From Wenzhouxiangella sp. XN24 (GTDB lineage: Bacteria; Pseudomonadota; Gammaproteobacteria; Steroidobacterales; XN24), in contig NZ_JAAMFG010000017.1 in NCBI RefSeq assembly GCF_011064545.1, positions 62,001-126,000 on the forward strand: a DNA stretch of 64,000 nt, written 5' to 3'. Positions 46,557 to 54,873 of this stretch are shown in pieces; the stretch's first letter is position 1, and the number at the start of each line of letters is the position of its first letter. The notes below the pieces were generated by a model that saw only the letters and a list, made by a program, of their open reading frames with translations, searched no databases and was not told the origin of the DNA. Both the position numbers and the translations under genes were made by a program.

Positions 46557-48131
46557 GTGCGCCGTAGCGCCGCAGCGCTGCTGTGCGTGCTCGTCGCCCT
46601 GCCGGCCGCGGCCGACGGCGTGCTGCGGGTGGGCAACCCGGGGCATCCCGCCTCGCTCGACCCGCACCGCATCACCGGCGTCTGGGAGAACCGGATCGTC
46701 GGCGACATGCTGATGGGCCTGACCACCGAGGGGCCGGATGGCGCGGTGAGCGCCGGCGCTGCGACAGACTGGAGCGTTTCGGCAGACGGCCTCCGCTACG
46801 AGTTCACGCTGCGCCCGCACCGCTGGTCCGACGGCCCGCCCGTCACCGCGGAGGATTTCGTCTATTCCTTCCGCCGCATGATGTCCGGCGACACGACTTC
46901 GCCCTATGCCCAGTTCTTCTGGGTGATCGAGAACGGGCGCGCCGTGACCACCGGGACGTTGCCGCCCACCGCCCTCGGCGTGGAGGCGCTGGCGTCCGAT
47001 CGGCTCGAGATTCGCCTCGAGCGGCGCACCCCCTATTTCCCCGGACTCCTCATGCACTTCGCGGCCTTCCCGGTCCCGCGGCATGCCATCGAGGCGCATG
47101 GCGAGGACTGGACCGACCCCGGGCGAATGCCGGCCAACGGCGCTTTTCGCCTGGCCGCAAGGCAGCCCAACGACCACGTGGTGCTGGAAAAGAACCCCGC
47201 GTTCTTCGCGGCGGACGACGTGCGGCTCGAGGGCGTGATCTATTTCGGCCTCGAGGACCGCGACGCCGCATTGCTGCGCTTTCGGGCGGGCGAACTCGAC
47301 GTGTTGCGTGATTTTCCCGCGGGGCGCACGGCGTGGCTGGAGGACAACCTGCCCGAGGCCGTGCACGCCTCACCCATGCTCGGCCTGTCGTTCCTCGCTG
47401 TGAATCACGCGCGCGAAGCACTGCGCGACGAACGGGTCCGCCAGGCGTTGTCGATGGCGATCGACCGGCGGATCCTGGCGACGCAGGTGCTCGGCAGCGG
47501 CGAGCGCCCGGCCTGGAGCCTGGTCCCGCCCGGCACCGCGCATTACGCCGCGCCGGCGCAGGTCGCATGGCGCGACGAACCACTGGCGAAGCGGCAGCTG
47601 CGCGCCCGCGAACTCATGGCCGCCGCCGGCTGGCACCGCGACAGGCCGCTCCACCTGAAACTGCGCTACCCGCTGTCGGACAACGATCGACGCGTGGCCA
47701 TCGCGATGCAGTCGATGTGGCGCGCGATATTCGCCGACGTCACGCTGGAACGCGCCGAGACCGCCGTGCATTACGCGGCCCTGCAGCAGGGCGACTTCGA
47801 TCTCGGCCTCGCAAGCTGGCTGGCCGTCTATGACGATCCGCAAACCTTCACCCTGCTGCTGCAGACGGACAGCGGCCCCAACAACCTCGGCGACTACTCG
47901 GACGCCGACTACGATCGGCTCACGGACGAGGCGTCGGGCCGTGGCGACATGAGCGAACGGGCGAAGCTGCTGCGCGAGGCCGAGGCGCTGGCCATGCAGA
48001 CCCAGGCCCTGATCCCGCTGTATCACCACGCTTCGCGCAACCTGGTCGGCCCGCGCGTCGTCGGCTGGAGCGACAACCTGCTCGACGTCAATCGCAGCCG
48101 CTACCTCGGCCTTTCACCACCGTACGACTGA
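46557..48131 (+). CDS. Peptide ABC transporter solute-binding protein (OppA-like)
   Basis: Periplasmic family-5 solute-binding protein of 524 aa. The signal peptide is RRSAAALLCVLVALPAAAD; the core follows with RVGNPGHPASLDPHRITGVWE, VTAEDFVYSFRRMMSGD and NPAFFAADDVRLEGVIYFG. The start is GTG at 46557, with GGAGA at 46545-46549; an upstream GTG at 46533 is possible. No permease or ATPase genes adjoin, so it either works with a transporter elsewhere or is an orphan binding protein. Oligopeptides are the likely ligand. Confidence 0.87.
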   Translation: MRRSAAALLCVLVALPAAADGVLRVGNPGHPASLDPHRITGVWENRIVGDMLMGLTTEGPDGAVSAGAATDWSVSADGLRYEFTLRPHRWSDGPPVTAEDFVYSFRRMMSGDTTSPYAQFFWVIENGRAVTTGTLPPTALGVEALASDRLEIRLERRTPYFPGLLMHFAAFPVPRHAIEAHGEDWTDPGRMPANGAFRLAARQPNDHVVLEKNPAFFAADDVRLEGVIYFGLEDRDAALLRFRAGELDVLRDFPAGRTAWLEDNLPEAVHASPMLGLSFLAVNHAREALRDERVRQALSMAIDRRILATQVLGSGERPAWSLVPPGTAHYAAPAQVAWRDEPLAKRQLRARELMAAAGWHRDRPLHLKLRYPLSDNDRRVAIAMQSMWRAIFADVTLERAETAVHYAALQQGDFDLGLASWLAVYDDPQTFTLLLQTDSGPNNLGDYSDADYDRLTDEASGRGDMSERAKLLREAEALAMQTQALIPLYHHASRNLVGPRVVGWSDNLLDVNRSRYLGLSPPYD

Positions 48132-48143
48132 ACGCGGCGCGGC

Positions 48144-48192
48144 GGCGGCTGGCGGCTGGCGGCTGGCGGCTGGCGGCTGGCGGCTGGCGACT
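48144..48192. repeat. Heptanucleotide tandem repeat (GGCGGCT) before the GST gene
   Basis: Six perfect GGCGGCT units (48144-48185) plus one imperfect unit GGCGACT (48186-48192). It lies in the 100-bp gap between the solute-binding protein and GST genes, directly before a TATGAT at 48197-48202. Confidence 0.9.
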
Positions 48193-48196
48193 GCGC

Positions 48197-48202
48197 TATG
48201 AT
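48197..48202 (+). promoter_or_regulatory. Possible -10 (TATGAT) for the GST gene
   Basis: TATGAT 30 bases before the start. The -35 position would fall inside the heptamer repeat, with no TTGACA-like sequence. Confidence 0.35.
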
Positions 48203-48231
48203 CCGGGCACCACGGCAGCGAGGTCCAGGCC

Positions 48232-48861
48232 ATGAAACTCTACGATATGCGGGTCGCGCCCAATCCACGCCGGGTGCGCATCTTTATTGCCGAGAAAGGC
48301 CTCGATGTGCCGCGTGTGGAAATCAATATTCGCGCCGGAGAGAATCTCGAGCCCGCCTTCCTCGCCATCAATCCGCGCGGGCTCCTGCCCACGCTGGAGC
48401 TCGAAGACGGCACGGTGATCGACGAGACCACGGCGATCTGCCGTTACTTCGAGGGACTGCATCCGGAGCCGCCGCTGCTGGGCACGACGCCGCTGGAGCA
48501 GGCCATGGTGGAATGCTGGAACCGGCGCATCGAGTTCGATGCGGGACAGCCCGTGATCGACGCGTTCCGCAACAGCTACCCGCCCTATGCCGAGCGGGCG
48601 ATCCCCGGCCGGAGCGGTACGGCGGCCATTCCCGGCCTCGTCGAGCGCGGCCGTGCACGCCTCGCGGACTTCTACCCGGCCATCGATCGGCGCCTCGGCG
48701 AGTCCGAGTACGTGGCGGGCGGGCATTTTTCCCTCGCCGACATCACGCTGCTTTGTATCGTGGATTTCGCGGTGGCCGTCAAGCTGCCGGCCCCCGAGGG
48801 CTGCGCGCATTTCGCGCGCTGGCATGCCCAGGTATCCGCGCGGCCCAGCGCGCAGGCCTGA
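48232..48861 (+). CDS. Glutathione S-transferase family protein
   Basis: A 209-aa protein. The N-terminal thioredoxin-like domain has MRVAPNPRRVRIFIAEKGLD and the glutathione-binding NPRGLLPTLELEDGTVIDET, with an all-helical C-terminal domain including LADITLLCIVDFAVAV. Class not assigned. It may detoxify or act in aromatic catabolism, given the zeta-class isomerase nearby; the cofactor and substrate are inferred. Its stop is 14 bases from the convergent neighbour. Confidence 0.87.
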   Translation: MKLYDMRVAPNPRRVRIFIAEKGLDVPRVEINIRAGENLEPAFLAINPRGLLPTLELEDGTVIDETTAICRYFEGLHPEPPLLGTTPLEQAMVECWNRRIEFDAGQPVIDAFRNSYPPYAERAIPGRSGTAAIPGLVERGRARLADFYPAIDRRLGESEYVAGGHFSLADITLLCIVDFAVAVKLPAPEGCAHFARWHAQVSARPSAQA

Positions 48862-48875
48862 CCGGGGCCAACGGC

Positions 48876-49352
48876 TCAGCGACGCTCCTCGAGGCGCCGT
48901 TCCAGCTCGGCCACCTTGTCCCTGAGTTCGTAGACGCTGCGGGCCAGTTCATGCAGCGACTGCGGCACGAAGGATCCGCTCGGAGGACCGTGGAACAGGG
49001 CGTTCATCTCCTTGACGAAGCCCGGATCCTCGAGCGCGATCCCGCCGAGATCCGAGAGCCTCGAGCGCGGCCTGGCCGCCGGGGACAAGGCCTGGACGGC
49101 CACCTGGCAGGCGGCCTCGCGACGCGCGTCGTCCAGCATCTCCGGATGCTGCCACCAGCTCACCTCCGTCACCTGTTCGGGGTGCGGCAACGACTGGCGC
49201 AAGGCCTCGCTGGGCCCGTCGCCGCCGAACAGGTGCTCCGCGGCGTACTCGCGCAGGTTGGACGCCGAACCGACGAGCAGCGGGCGATCATGGGCGTACA
49301 AGGCATAGACCCCCGGTGCGGCAGGAATCTTGTCGAGACTGAATATGCTCAT
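48876..49352 (-). CDS. GIY-YIG-like protein with C-terminal coiled coil
   Basis: A 158-aa protein. The N-terminus resembles a GIY-YIG nuclease fold: PGVYALYAHDRPLLVGSASNLREYAAEHLFG gives GVY (14-16), LVG (26-28), Arg34 and a possible catalytic Glu79 in DDARREAACQ. The second motif has Leu in place of Tyr, so activity is uncertain. The C-terminal part (about 135-158, SVYELRDKVAELERRLEERR) is a coiled coil. No named family recognised. It is 92 bases downstream of maiA on the same strand. Confidence 0.6.
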   Translation of the reverse strand: MSIFSLDKIPAAPGVYALYAHDRPLLVGSASNLREYAAEHLFGGDGPSEALRQSLPHPEQVTEVSWWQHPEMLDDARREAACQVAVQALSPAARPRSRLSDLGGIALEDPGFVKEMNALFHGPPSGSFVPQSLHELARSVYELRDKVAELERRLEERR

Positions 49353-49444
49353 CGATATGCTCCCGTGGCTGTTTGCCCTACCCTGATTCTAGACGCTCGC
49401 GGCAGTCTCGACGCGTGTCGCGGAGGGCCGCTGCCTGCCGTCGC

Positions 49445-50134
49445 TCAGGCTCCCGCCACCGCGTCGGCCTGGGCATCGGCGGCCGCGGCGGTGAACGCCG
49501 GCAGGACCGCGCAGGCCGCCTCGATACGCAACAACTCGGGCAGCCCCTCGAGCGAGCAACCGTAGCGCCGCGCGTTGTACAGCTGCGGCACGAGGCAGCA
49601 GTCGGCCAGGCCGGGGGCATCCCCGTGACAGAAGCGGCCGGTCTCCGGCGCCGCGGCAATGCGCTTCTCGAGCGCCCGCAGACCTTCCTCGACCCAGTGG
49701 CAATACCAGTCGCGGCGCTGCGCCGCGTCGAGGCCGAAGCGTCCTTCCAGCTGTTGCAGGACGCGCAGGTTGTTGAGCGGATGGATGTCGCTGGCAACCA
49801 GCTGCGCCAGGCTGCGTACCCGGGCGCGCCCGGCAGGGTCGGGCGGCAGCAGGGCCGGCGCGGGGCGCGTTTCTTCGAGATACTCGATGATCGCCAACGA
49901 CTGCGTCAGCACGAGCCCGTCGATCTCGAGCGCCGGCACGAGTCCCTGGGGGTTGAGCCGCAGAAAAGCCGGCTGGCGCTGCTCGCCGCCGCCGCGCACC
50001 AGGTGGACGGGCGTGGCGCTCCATTCCACGCCCTTCAGGTTCAGCGCAATCCTGACGCGCCATGCGGCGGAGCTGCGCCAGTAGCCGTGAAGCCGGGGCA
50101 GCGCCCGGTCAGCGGCGGTAAGGTTCGTAGACAT
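49445..50134 (-). CDS. maiA: Maleylacetoacetate isomerase (zeta-class GST)
   Basis: Glutathione-dependent isomerisation of maleylacetoacetate to fumarylacetoacetate in tyrosine breakdown. It has 229 aa. The zeta-class motif appears as SSAAWRVRIAL (21-31), with Ala replacing the usual active-site Cys of SSCxxRVRIAL while the catalytic Ser is kept. Also NPQGLVPALEIDG and QSLAIIEYLEE. It is the last gene of the hppD-hmgA-FAH-maiA operon and overlaps the FAH gene by 26 bases. Confidence 0.92.
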   Translation of the reverse strand: MSTNLTAADRALPRLHGYWRSSAAWRVRIALNLKGVEWSATPVHLVRGGGEQRQPAFLRLNPQGLVPALEIDGLVLTQSLAIIEYLEETRPAPALLPPDPAGRARVRSLAQLVASDIHPLNNLRVLQQLEGRFGLDAAQRRDWYCHWVEEGLRALEKRIAAAPETGRFCHGDAPGLADCCLVPQLYNARRYGCSLEGLPELLRIEAACAVLPAFTAAAADAQADAVAGA

Positions 50135-51095
50135 GCTCGATGCTGCCGAAGATGTTGCGTCCCGCACCGTCCAGCATCTCGATGCGCACCCGGGCGCCGA
50201 ACGAAAGAAAGGGCGTGCTCGGCTTGCCGTCCCGGATGATTTCCAGCATGCGCTTCTCCGCCATGCAGGATGCGCCGAGCGACTCGTCCTGGTTGGCGAC
50301 CGTGCCCGAGCCGATGATGGTCCCCGCTGCCAGCGGCCGCGTCTTCGCGGCGTGCGCGATCAGCTCGTGGAAGGAAAACTGCATGTCCGCACCGGCCTCC
50401 GGGGCGCCGAAGCGCTCACCGTCGAGCCAGGTCAGCAGCGGCAGGTGCAGCTTGCCGTCGCGCCACGCGTCGCCGAGCTCATCCGGCGTCACCATCACCG
50501 GCGACAGGGCCGAGCGCGGCTTGCTCTGCACGAAGCCGAAGCCCTTTGCCAGCTCGGCGGGGATCAGGTTGCGCAGCGAGACATCGTTGACCAGGCATAC
50601 GAGCTGGACATGGTTCGCGGCTTCCGCCGGACCGACGCCCATCGGCACGTCCCCCGTGACGACGCAGACCTCGGACTCGAAATCGATGCCGAATTCCTCG
50701 CTGGACACCGGGATCGTGCCGACCGGGGGGAGGAAACCGTCGGAGGCCGCCTGGTACATGAGGGGATCCTCGAGAAAACTGGGCGGCATCTCGGCACCCC
50801 GGGCGCGGCGCACCCGCTCGACGTGGGCCAGGTAGGCGCTGCCGTCGAGAAACTGGTAGGCGCGCGGCAGCGGTGCGGCGAGATCTTCTATGCGCAGCGC
50901 GAACCGTCCCTCGACCGAACCTGCTTCGAGCGCGGTGGCGAGCTCGGCCAGCGCCGGCGCAGTGCGATCCCAGTCGTCGAGCGCCGCCTGCAGGGTCGGT
51001 GCGATGTCCCGCGCGACCACGGCGTGCCCCAGGTCCGCGCTGACCACCACGAGGGTGCCGTCGCGCCCTCCGGCTCTCAGGGTGCCCAGTTTCAT
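50109..51095 (-). CDS. Fumarylacetoacetate hydrolase family protein (tyrosine pathway)
   Basis: A 328-aa hydrolase expected to cleave fumarylacetoacetate to fumarate and acetoacetate. Metal ligands are likely in GIDFESEVCVVTGD and LVCLVNDVSLRNL; KPRSALSPVMVTPDELGD and GSGTVANQDESLGASC are typical. It is shorter than the classical enzymes of about 420 aa, but operon position settles the role. The start at 51095 overlaps the hmgA stop by ATGA. The acetoacetate feeds acetoacetyl-CoA synthetase at 23-25 kb. Confidence 0.93.
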   Translation of the reverse strand: MKLGTLRAGGRDGTLVVVSADLGHAVVARDIAPTLQAALDDWDRTAPALAELATALEAGSVEGRFALRIEDLAAPLPRAYQFLDGSAYLAHVERVRRARGAEMPPSFLEDPLMYQAASDGFLPPVGTIPVSSEEFGIDFESEVCVVTGDVPMGVGPAEAANHVQLVCLVNDVSLRNLIPAELAKGFGFVQSKPRSALSPVMVTPDELGDAWRDGKLHLPLLTWLDGERFGAPEAGADMQFSFHELIAHAAKTRPLAAGTIIGSGTVANQDESLGASCMAEKRMLEIIRDGKPSTPFLSFGARVRIEMLDGAGRNIFGSIEHVYEPYRR

Positions 51096-52222
51096 GCCGC
51101 GCCTCCTTTCCAGCTGTCCACGTAAGCGTCCCACTCGATACCGGCCGCCGCCTCATCGACCTCGAGGGCATCGCGCGTGTCGAGCATGACGGCGACCTCG
51201 TTGGTGCCCGGCGCGGACTGGGAAAGCATGTTCTTGAGCGCCTTGGGATGCGGTCCGTGCGTGAAGCCGCAGGGATGCATGGTGATCATGCCCGGATGGA
51301 TGTTGTCCCGCGAGAAGAACTCTCCCGCATGGTAGAAGATCACCTCGTCGAAGTCGTCGTTGTTGTGGAAGAAGGGAACTTTCAGCGCCTCCGGATCGCT
51401 CTCGAAGGGACGCGGCACGAAGGTGCATACCACGAAGCGCCCGGCCAGGAAGGTCGTGTGGGCCGACGGCGGCAAATGGTAGCGGTGCGACATGAGCGGG
51501 CGGATCGCTCGCCAGTTGATGCGCACGGGCGCCAGGTCGCCCTTCCACCCGACGGCATCGAGGGGGTTGTAGGGATAGGTGATGGTGGAGACGGCGTCGC
51601 GGCGCTTCACCTCCACCCGCCAGGTCTGCTCGTCCTGCTGTGCGCGGAAGCGCTCGTCGATCGCCGGCGTGTCCAGCATCGCTTCGTCGAAAATCGCATG
51701 TGGCCCGACCAGCCCCTTGTCGGGCAGGCAATAACTGTCGTTGGTGGCCTCGATCAACAGGGCCGAGATCGGCGCAGACACTTCGAGGCGCCACATGGTC
51801 CCGCGCGGCAGCACGAGATAATCGCCGGCCACGAGCTCGAGATGGCCGTAATCGCAGAACAGCTGCGCTTCCCCCGAGTGCAGGAAGAGCAGCTCGTCGC
51901 CATCCGAGTTCCGCGCCAGCGCCGGCATGTTGCGCTCCAGCGTCCAGTGGCGAAACTTGACCGCGGCATTGTGCAACAGGCGGCTCGCCGCCCAGGGCGA
52001 ATCGGCCGCGGCACCGAGCCGGTTCGTGTCGAAGGCGCGTGGGCGCAGCGGGCCCTCGAAATCGCTCCACCCGGTCGGGGGACGGCGATGGTACATGTGC
52101 GTCGCGGGGCCGAAGAACCCCTCCTTGCCCAGCTCCCGCTCGAAGGTGCCCTCGGGCAGGTCCGCATGCGCCTGGCGCGAGCTGCGGCCCTCGATCTTCG
52201 GGAAGGAGATCCGTTTTTTCAT
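51092..52222 (-). CDS. hmgA: Homogentisate 1,2-dioxygenase
   Basis: Non-haem iron dioxygenase opening the homogentisate ring to maleylacetoacetate. It has 376 aa, shorter than the common form of about 430 aa. The likely iron ligands are His286 (PFFHNNDD), Glu293 (FDEVIF) and His322 (GFTHGPHP). The start at 52222 (MKKRISFPKIEG) is the first sensible ATG after hppD; the frame stays open upstream through that gene only by chance. It lies 32 bases after hppD. Confidence 0.92.
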   Translation of the reverse strand: MKKRISFPKIEGRSSRQAHADLPEGTFERELGKEGFFGPATHMYHRRPPTGWSDFEGPLRPRAFDTNRLGAAADSPWAASRLLHNAAVKFRHWTLERNMPALARNSDGDELLFLHSGEAQLFCDYGHLELVAGDYLVLPRGTMWRLEVSAPISALLIEATNDSYCLPDKGLVGPHAIFDEAMLDTPAIDERFRAQQDEQTWRVEVKRRDAVSTITYPYNPLDAVGWKGDLAPVRINWRAIRPLMSHRYHLPPSAHTTFLAGRFVVCTFVPRPFESDPEALKVPFFHNNDDFDEVIFYHAGEFFSRDNIHPGMITMHPCGFTHGPHPKALKNMLSQSAPGTNEVAVMLDTRDALEVDEAAAGIEWDAYVDSWKGGAA

Positions 52223-52254
52223 CGTCGTGAGGCTCCCGTGGTCTAACCCGTGGT

Positions 52255-53313
52255 CTAGATGACGCCGCGCCGTTCCTGGTCGCGCTCGATCGATTCGAAC
52301 AGCGCCTGGAAATTGCCTTCGCCGAAGCCCTCGTTGCCCTTGCGCTGGATGATCTCGAAGAAGATCGGACCGACGCAGGTCTGGGTGAAGATCTGCAACA
52401 GCAGGCGTTCGCGTGTTTCGTTGTCGGCGTCGATCAGGATGCGGTTCTCCGCCATGCGCGGCAGGTCTTCCTTGTGTCCGGGCATGCGGTCGTCGACCAT
52501 CTCGTAGTAGGTGTCCGGCACGTCGAGAAACTCGATCCCGTCGGCGCGCAAGGCCTCGACGGACGCGTAGATGTCGTCGGTGAACAACGCGATGTGCTGG
52601 ATGCCCTCGCCGTGGTACTCCTCGAGATACTCCGCGATCTGCGACTTGTCGTCGGTCGCCTCGTTGATCGGGATTCTCACCATGCCGTCCGGCGCCGTCA
52701 TGGCGCGCGACACGAGGCCGGTCTTGGCGCCCTTGATATCGAAGTAACGGATCTCGCGGAAATTGAAGATCCGCTCGTAGAAGCCGGCCCACTTGTCCAT
52801 GTTGCCCTGGAAGACGTTGTGCGTCAGGTGGTCGATGAACGTGAGGCCGTATCCTGCAGGATGGCGATCCACCCCGGGCAGGTACTCGAAATCCATATCG
52901 TAGATCGAACCGCGCTCGCCGTAACGATCGACCAGGTACAGGGCGCTCCCGCCGATGCCGGAGATGACCGGGCCGCGCACCGCGAGGGTTGCGGGCTTGT
53001 TGGTCAACGGGTCCGCCCCGCGCTCGATGGCCCAGTCGTGGGCACGCTCGGCATTCGCGACACGGATCGCGAAACCGCAGGCGCTCGGGCCGTGCTCGCG
53101 GGCGAAATCCGCCGCGAAGCTGTCGGGTTCCTCGTTGACGAGAAAATTGATCTCGCCCTGCCGGTAAAGCGTGATCTTCCGCGCGCGATGGCGGCCGATC
53201 GCGGTGAAGCCCATGTGGCGAAACAGGCTGTGCAGCAGCGCAGCATCAGGTGCGGCGAACTCGACGAATTCGAAACCGTCGATCCCCAGGGGGTTGTCAT
53301 GAACCTCGGTCAT
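52255..53313 (-). CDS. hppD: 4-Hydroxyphenylpyruvate dioxygenase
   Basis: Converts 4-hydroxyphenylpyruvate to homogentisate. It has 352 aa; the Fe(II) ligands are His162 (TFIDHLTHNVF), His240 (GIQHIALFTDD) and Glu320 (IFFEIIQRKGN). It is the first gene of the tyrosine operon, divergent from a MarR gene across 105 bp that hold a clear palindrome at 53359-53374. On this strand a TATAAT (53375-53380) borders the palindrome, so repressor binding there would cover the promoter. Confidence 0.95.
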   Translation of the reverse strand: MTEVHDNPLGIDGFEFVEFAAPDAALLHSLFRHMGFTAIGRHRARKITLYRQGEINFLVNEEPDSFAADFAREHGPSACGFAIRVANAERAHDWAIERGADPLTNKPATLAVRGPVISGIGGSALYLVDRYGERGSIYDMDFEYLPGVDRHPAGYGLTFIDHLTHNVFQGNMDKWAGFYERIFNFREIRYFDIKGAKTGLVSRAMTAPDGMVRIPINEATDDKSQIAEYLEEYHGEGIQHIALFTDDIYASVEALRADGIEFLDVPDTYYEMVDDRMPGHKEDLPRMAENRILIDADNETRERLLLQIFTQTCVGPIFFEIIQRKGNEGFGEGNFQALFESIERDQERRGVI

Positions 53314-53352
53314 TGGATATCTCCGCAGGTCTTGCAGCATGTACAAGAAGGG

Positions 53353-53379
53353 TTGATTAGTTACATATGAAACTATTAT
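53353..53379 (+). promoter_or_regulatory. marR promoter with operator in the spacer
   Basis: TTGATT (53353-53358) and TATTAT (53374-53379) are separated by 15 bases occupied by the palindrome. On the opposite strand 53375-53380 reads TATAAT and serves hppD. The short spacer makes the marR assignment moderate. Confidence 0.5.
53359..53374. promoter_or_regulatory. MarR-type operator palindrome between hppD and marR
   Basis: AGTTACATATGAAACT is an imperfect inverted repeat (AGTT-CATATG-AACT symmetrical; only one base pair breaks the symmetry). It is A/T-rich against a G+C-rich background and lies between the promoter hexamers of two divergent genes. This is the usual place and size for a MarR-family operator. 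Confidence 0.7.
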
Positions 53380-53418
53380 AGTCCCAGAGGGTTTTAGGCA
53401 ACAAGCTGCATTGCACCA

Positions 53419-53880
53419 ATGAACGACGAGATTCTGGTCCTCGAGACCTTTCTCCCCTATCGGCTTTCGGTACTGTCGAACAGGTTGAGCACCGCCATCT
53501 CGGCGGCCTACTCGCAGCGCTTCGGCCTTTCCATTCCCGAGTGGCGCGTCATGGCGGTGCTTGCGCCGGCCCCGGGCCTGTCGGCAGCACAGGTGGCCGA
53601 ACGCACCGCGATGGACAAGGTCGCCGTGAGCCGTGCCGTGCGCCGCCTGCTCGAAACGGGCCGCGTCCAGCGAGAATTCGTCCAGGGCGACCGGCGACGC
53701 AGCGCGCTGGAGCTCACCGAGGCGGGGCGACAGATCTATCGTCGGGTGGCGCCGGCGCTGCGTGACTACGAAGCGACCCTGCTCGAGGTGCTGGACGACG
53801 CACAGCGGCGCGCGCTGGACGCCCTGCTCGACAAGCTGGAAGCGCACGCTGCGACACTGCAACCGCCGCGCATCGCGTGA
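53419..53880 (+). CDS. MarR-family regulator of the tyrosine pathway
   Basis: A 153-aa dimeric winged-helix regulator: LSAAQVAERTAMDKVAVSRAVRRL is the recognition region, followed by the wing LVQ/FVQGDRRRSALELTEAGR. It is divergent from hppD and likely represses that operon and itself via the palindrome at 53359-53374; homogentisate or hydroxyphenylpyruvate would be the natural inducer (analogous HmgR/HpdR-type control is known, but not shown here). It is convergent with the tryptophan dioxygenase gene, with a 16-base gap. Confidence 0.87.
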   Translation: MNDEILVLETFLPYRLSVLSNRLSTAISAAYSQRFGLSIPEWRVMAVLAPAPGLSAAQVAERTAMDKVAVSRAVRRLLETGRVQREFVQGDRRRSALELTEAGRQIYRRVAPALRDYEATLLEVLDDAQRRALDALLDKLEAHAATLQPPRIA

Positions 53881-53896
53881 CTCGCCGGCCGTGGCT

Positions 53897-54736
53897 TCAT
53901 TCGATTTCCGTGCGCACGTCGATCAGTTCCGGAAACAGCCGGATATCGATGGCCGCCCTGAGGAAGCGCACCCCGGACGATCCGCCGGTGCCGCGCTTGT
54001 GCCCGATGATCCTTTCCACGGTCTTCAGGTGACGGAAGCGCCACAACTGGAAATTGACCTCGACATCGACGAGTTTCTCGCACATGTCGTAGGCGTCCCA
54101 GTAGCGCTGCGTGTCCTCGTAGATCGTCTTGAACACCGCCACCACGCCCGGATGGGAATCACAGGGCTCGGACCAGTCGCGCGTCACCCGCTCGGGGGGC
54201 ACGGGCAATCCCCGCCGCGCCAGCAGGCGCAGGAACTCGTCGTAGATCGAGGGCGCTTCGAGGGCGGCCTGCAACCGTTCCAGCGCTGCAGCATCGTGCC
54301 GGAACACCACGAGGGAATCCTTGTCCTTGTTGCCGAGCAGGAACTCGAGGAGACGGAACTGCATCGACTGGAAGCCGGAGGCCTGGCCGAAGACGTGACG
54401 GAAGCGCGCGTATTCGGCGGGCGTCAGGGTCTCCAGCACGCCCCACTGGTGGAACAGCTGCTGTTGCACCAGCTTGACCCGCGCAAGAACCTTGAAGCAG
54501 GGCTCGATGCGGTCCGCCCGCATCGACGCGATGGCCGCCTCCAGCTCGTGAATGATCAGTTTCATCCAGAGTTCCGCAACCTGGTGCTGCACGATGAACA
54601 GCATCTCGTCGTGATGCGGCGGATCGGACAAGGGCTGCTGGGCCCCCAGGATCCGGTCGAGTCCCAGGTACCCCGCATAGCCGAGCCGGTCCTCCAGGTC
54701 ACGGTGGATACCGGCTTCCATTTTTCTTCTTCCCAT
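53897..54736 (-). CDS. kynA: Tryptophan 2,3-dioxygenase
   Basis: Haem dioxygenase opening tryptophan to N-formylkynurenine. Its 279 aa match bacterial TDO length. The substrate-contacting His51 lies in [14 protein letters not shown], the probable haem axial ligand is His236 in [15 protein letters not shown], and the GTGGSSG loop follows. The start at 54736 (MGRRKMEAG) has AGGAG six bases upstream; the ATG at 54721 is possible. No kynureninase or formamidase gene is in the window, so the rest of the kynurenine route lies elsewhere. Confidence 0.95.
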   Translation of the reverse strand: MGRRKMEAGIHRDLEDRLGYAGYLGLDRILGAQQPLSDPPHHDEMLFIVQHQVAELWMKLIIHELEAAIASMRADRIEPCFKVLARVKLVQQQLFHQWGVLETLTPAEYARFRHVFGQASGFQSMQFRLLEFLLGNKDKDSLVVFRHDAAALERLQAALEAPSIYDEFLRLLARRGLPVPPERVTRDWSEPCDSHPGVVAVFKTIYEDTQRYWDAYDMCEKLVDVEVNFQLWRFRHLKTVERIIGHKRGTGGSSGVRFLRAAIDIRLFPELIDVRTEIE

Positions 54737-54807
54737 CGAGCGCTCCTGCTGCGGCGACGCAGCATCCGGTGGGCTGGGCGCCGCCCTCTGCGGCGGCGGG
54801 CGCGGTG

Positions 54808-54813
54808 TATAAT
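54808..54813 (+). promoter_or_regulatory. -10 element (TATAAT) for the 2-oxoacid dehydrogenase operon
   Basis: Consensus TATAAT 61 bases before the E1-alpha start, in the 137-bp gap to the divergent kynA. No -35 is evident. A 6-bp-stem hairpin (54779-54784 with 54790-54795) lies just upstream. Confidence 0.5.
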
Positions 54814-54873
54814 GCCGCGCTATTTGCGGTCCGGCGATCCGGCCCGCGACCAGAATATCAGGAGGATGACGTC

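Noticed and set aside
48144-48192. CRISPR-like or direct-repeat array
   Set aside because: Seven-base units in perfect tandem with no spacers; a simple tandem repeat.
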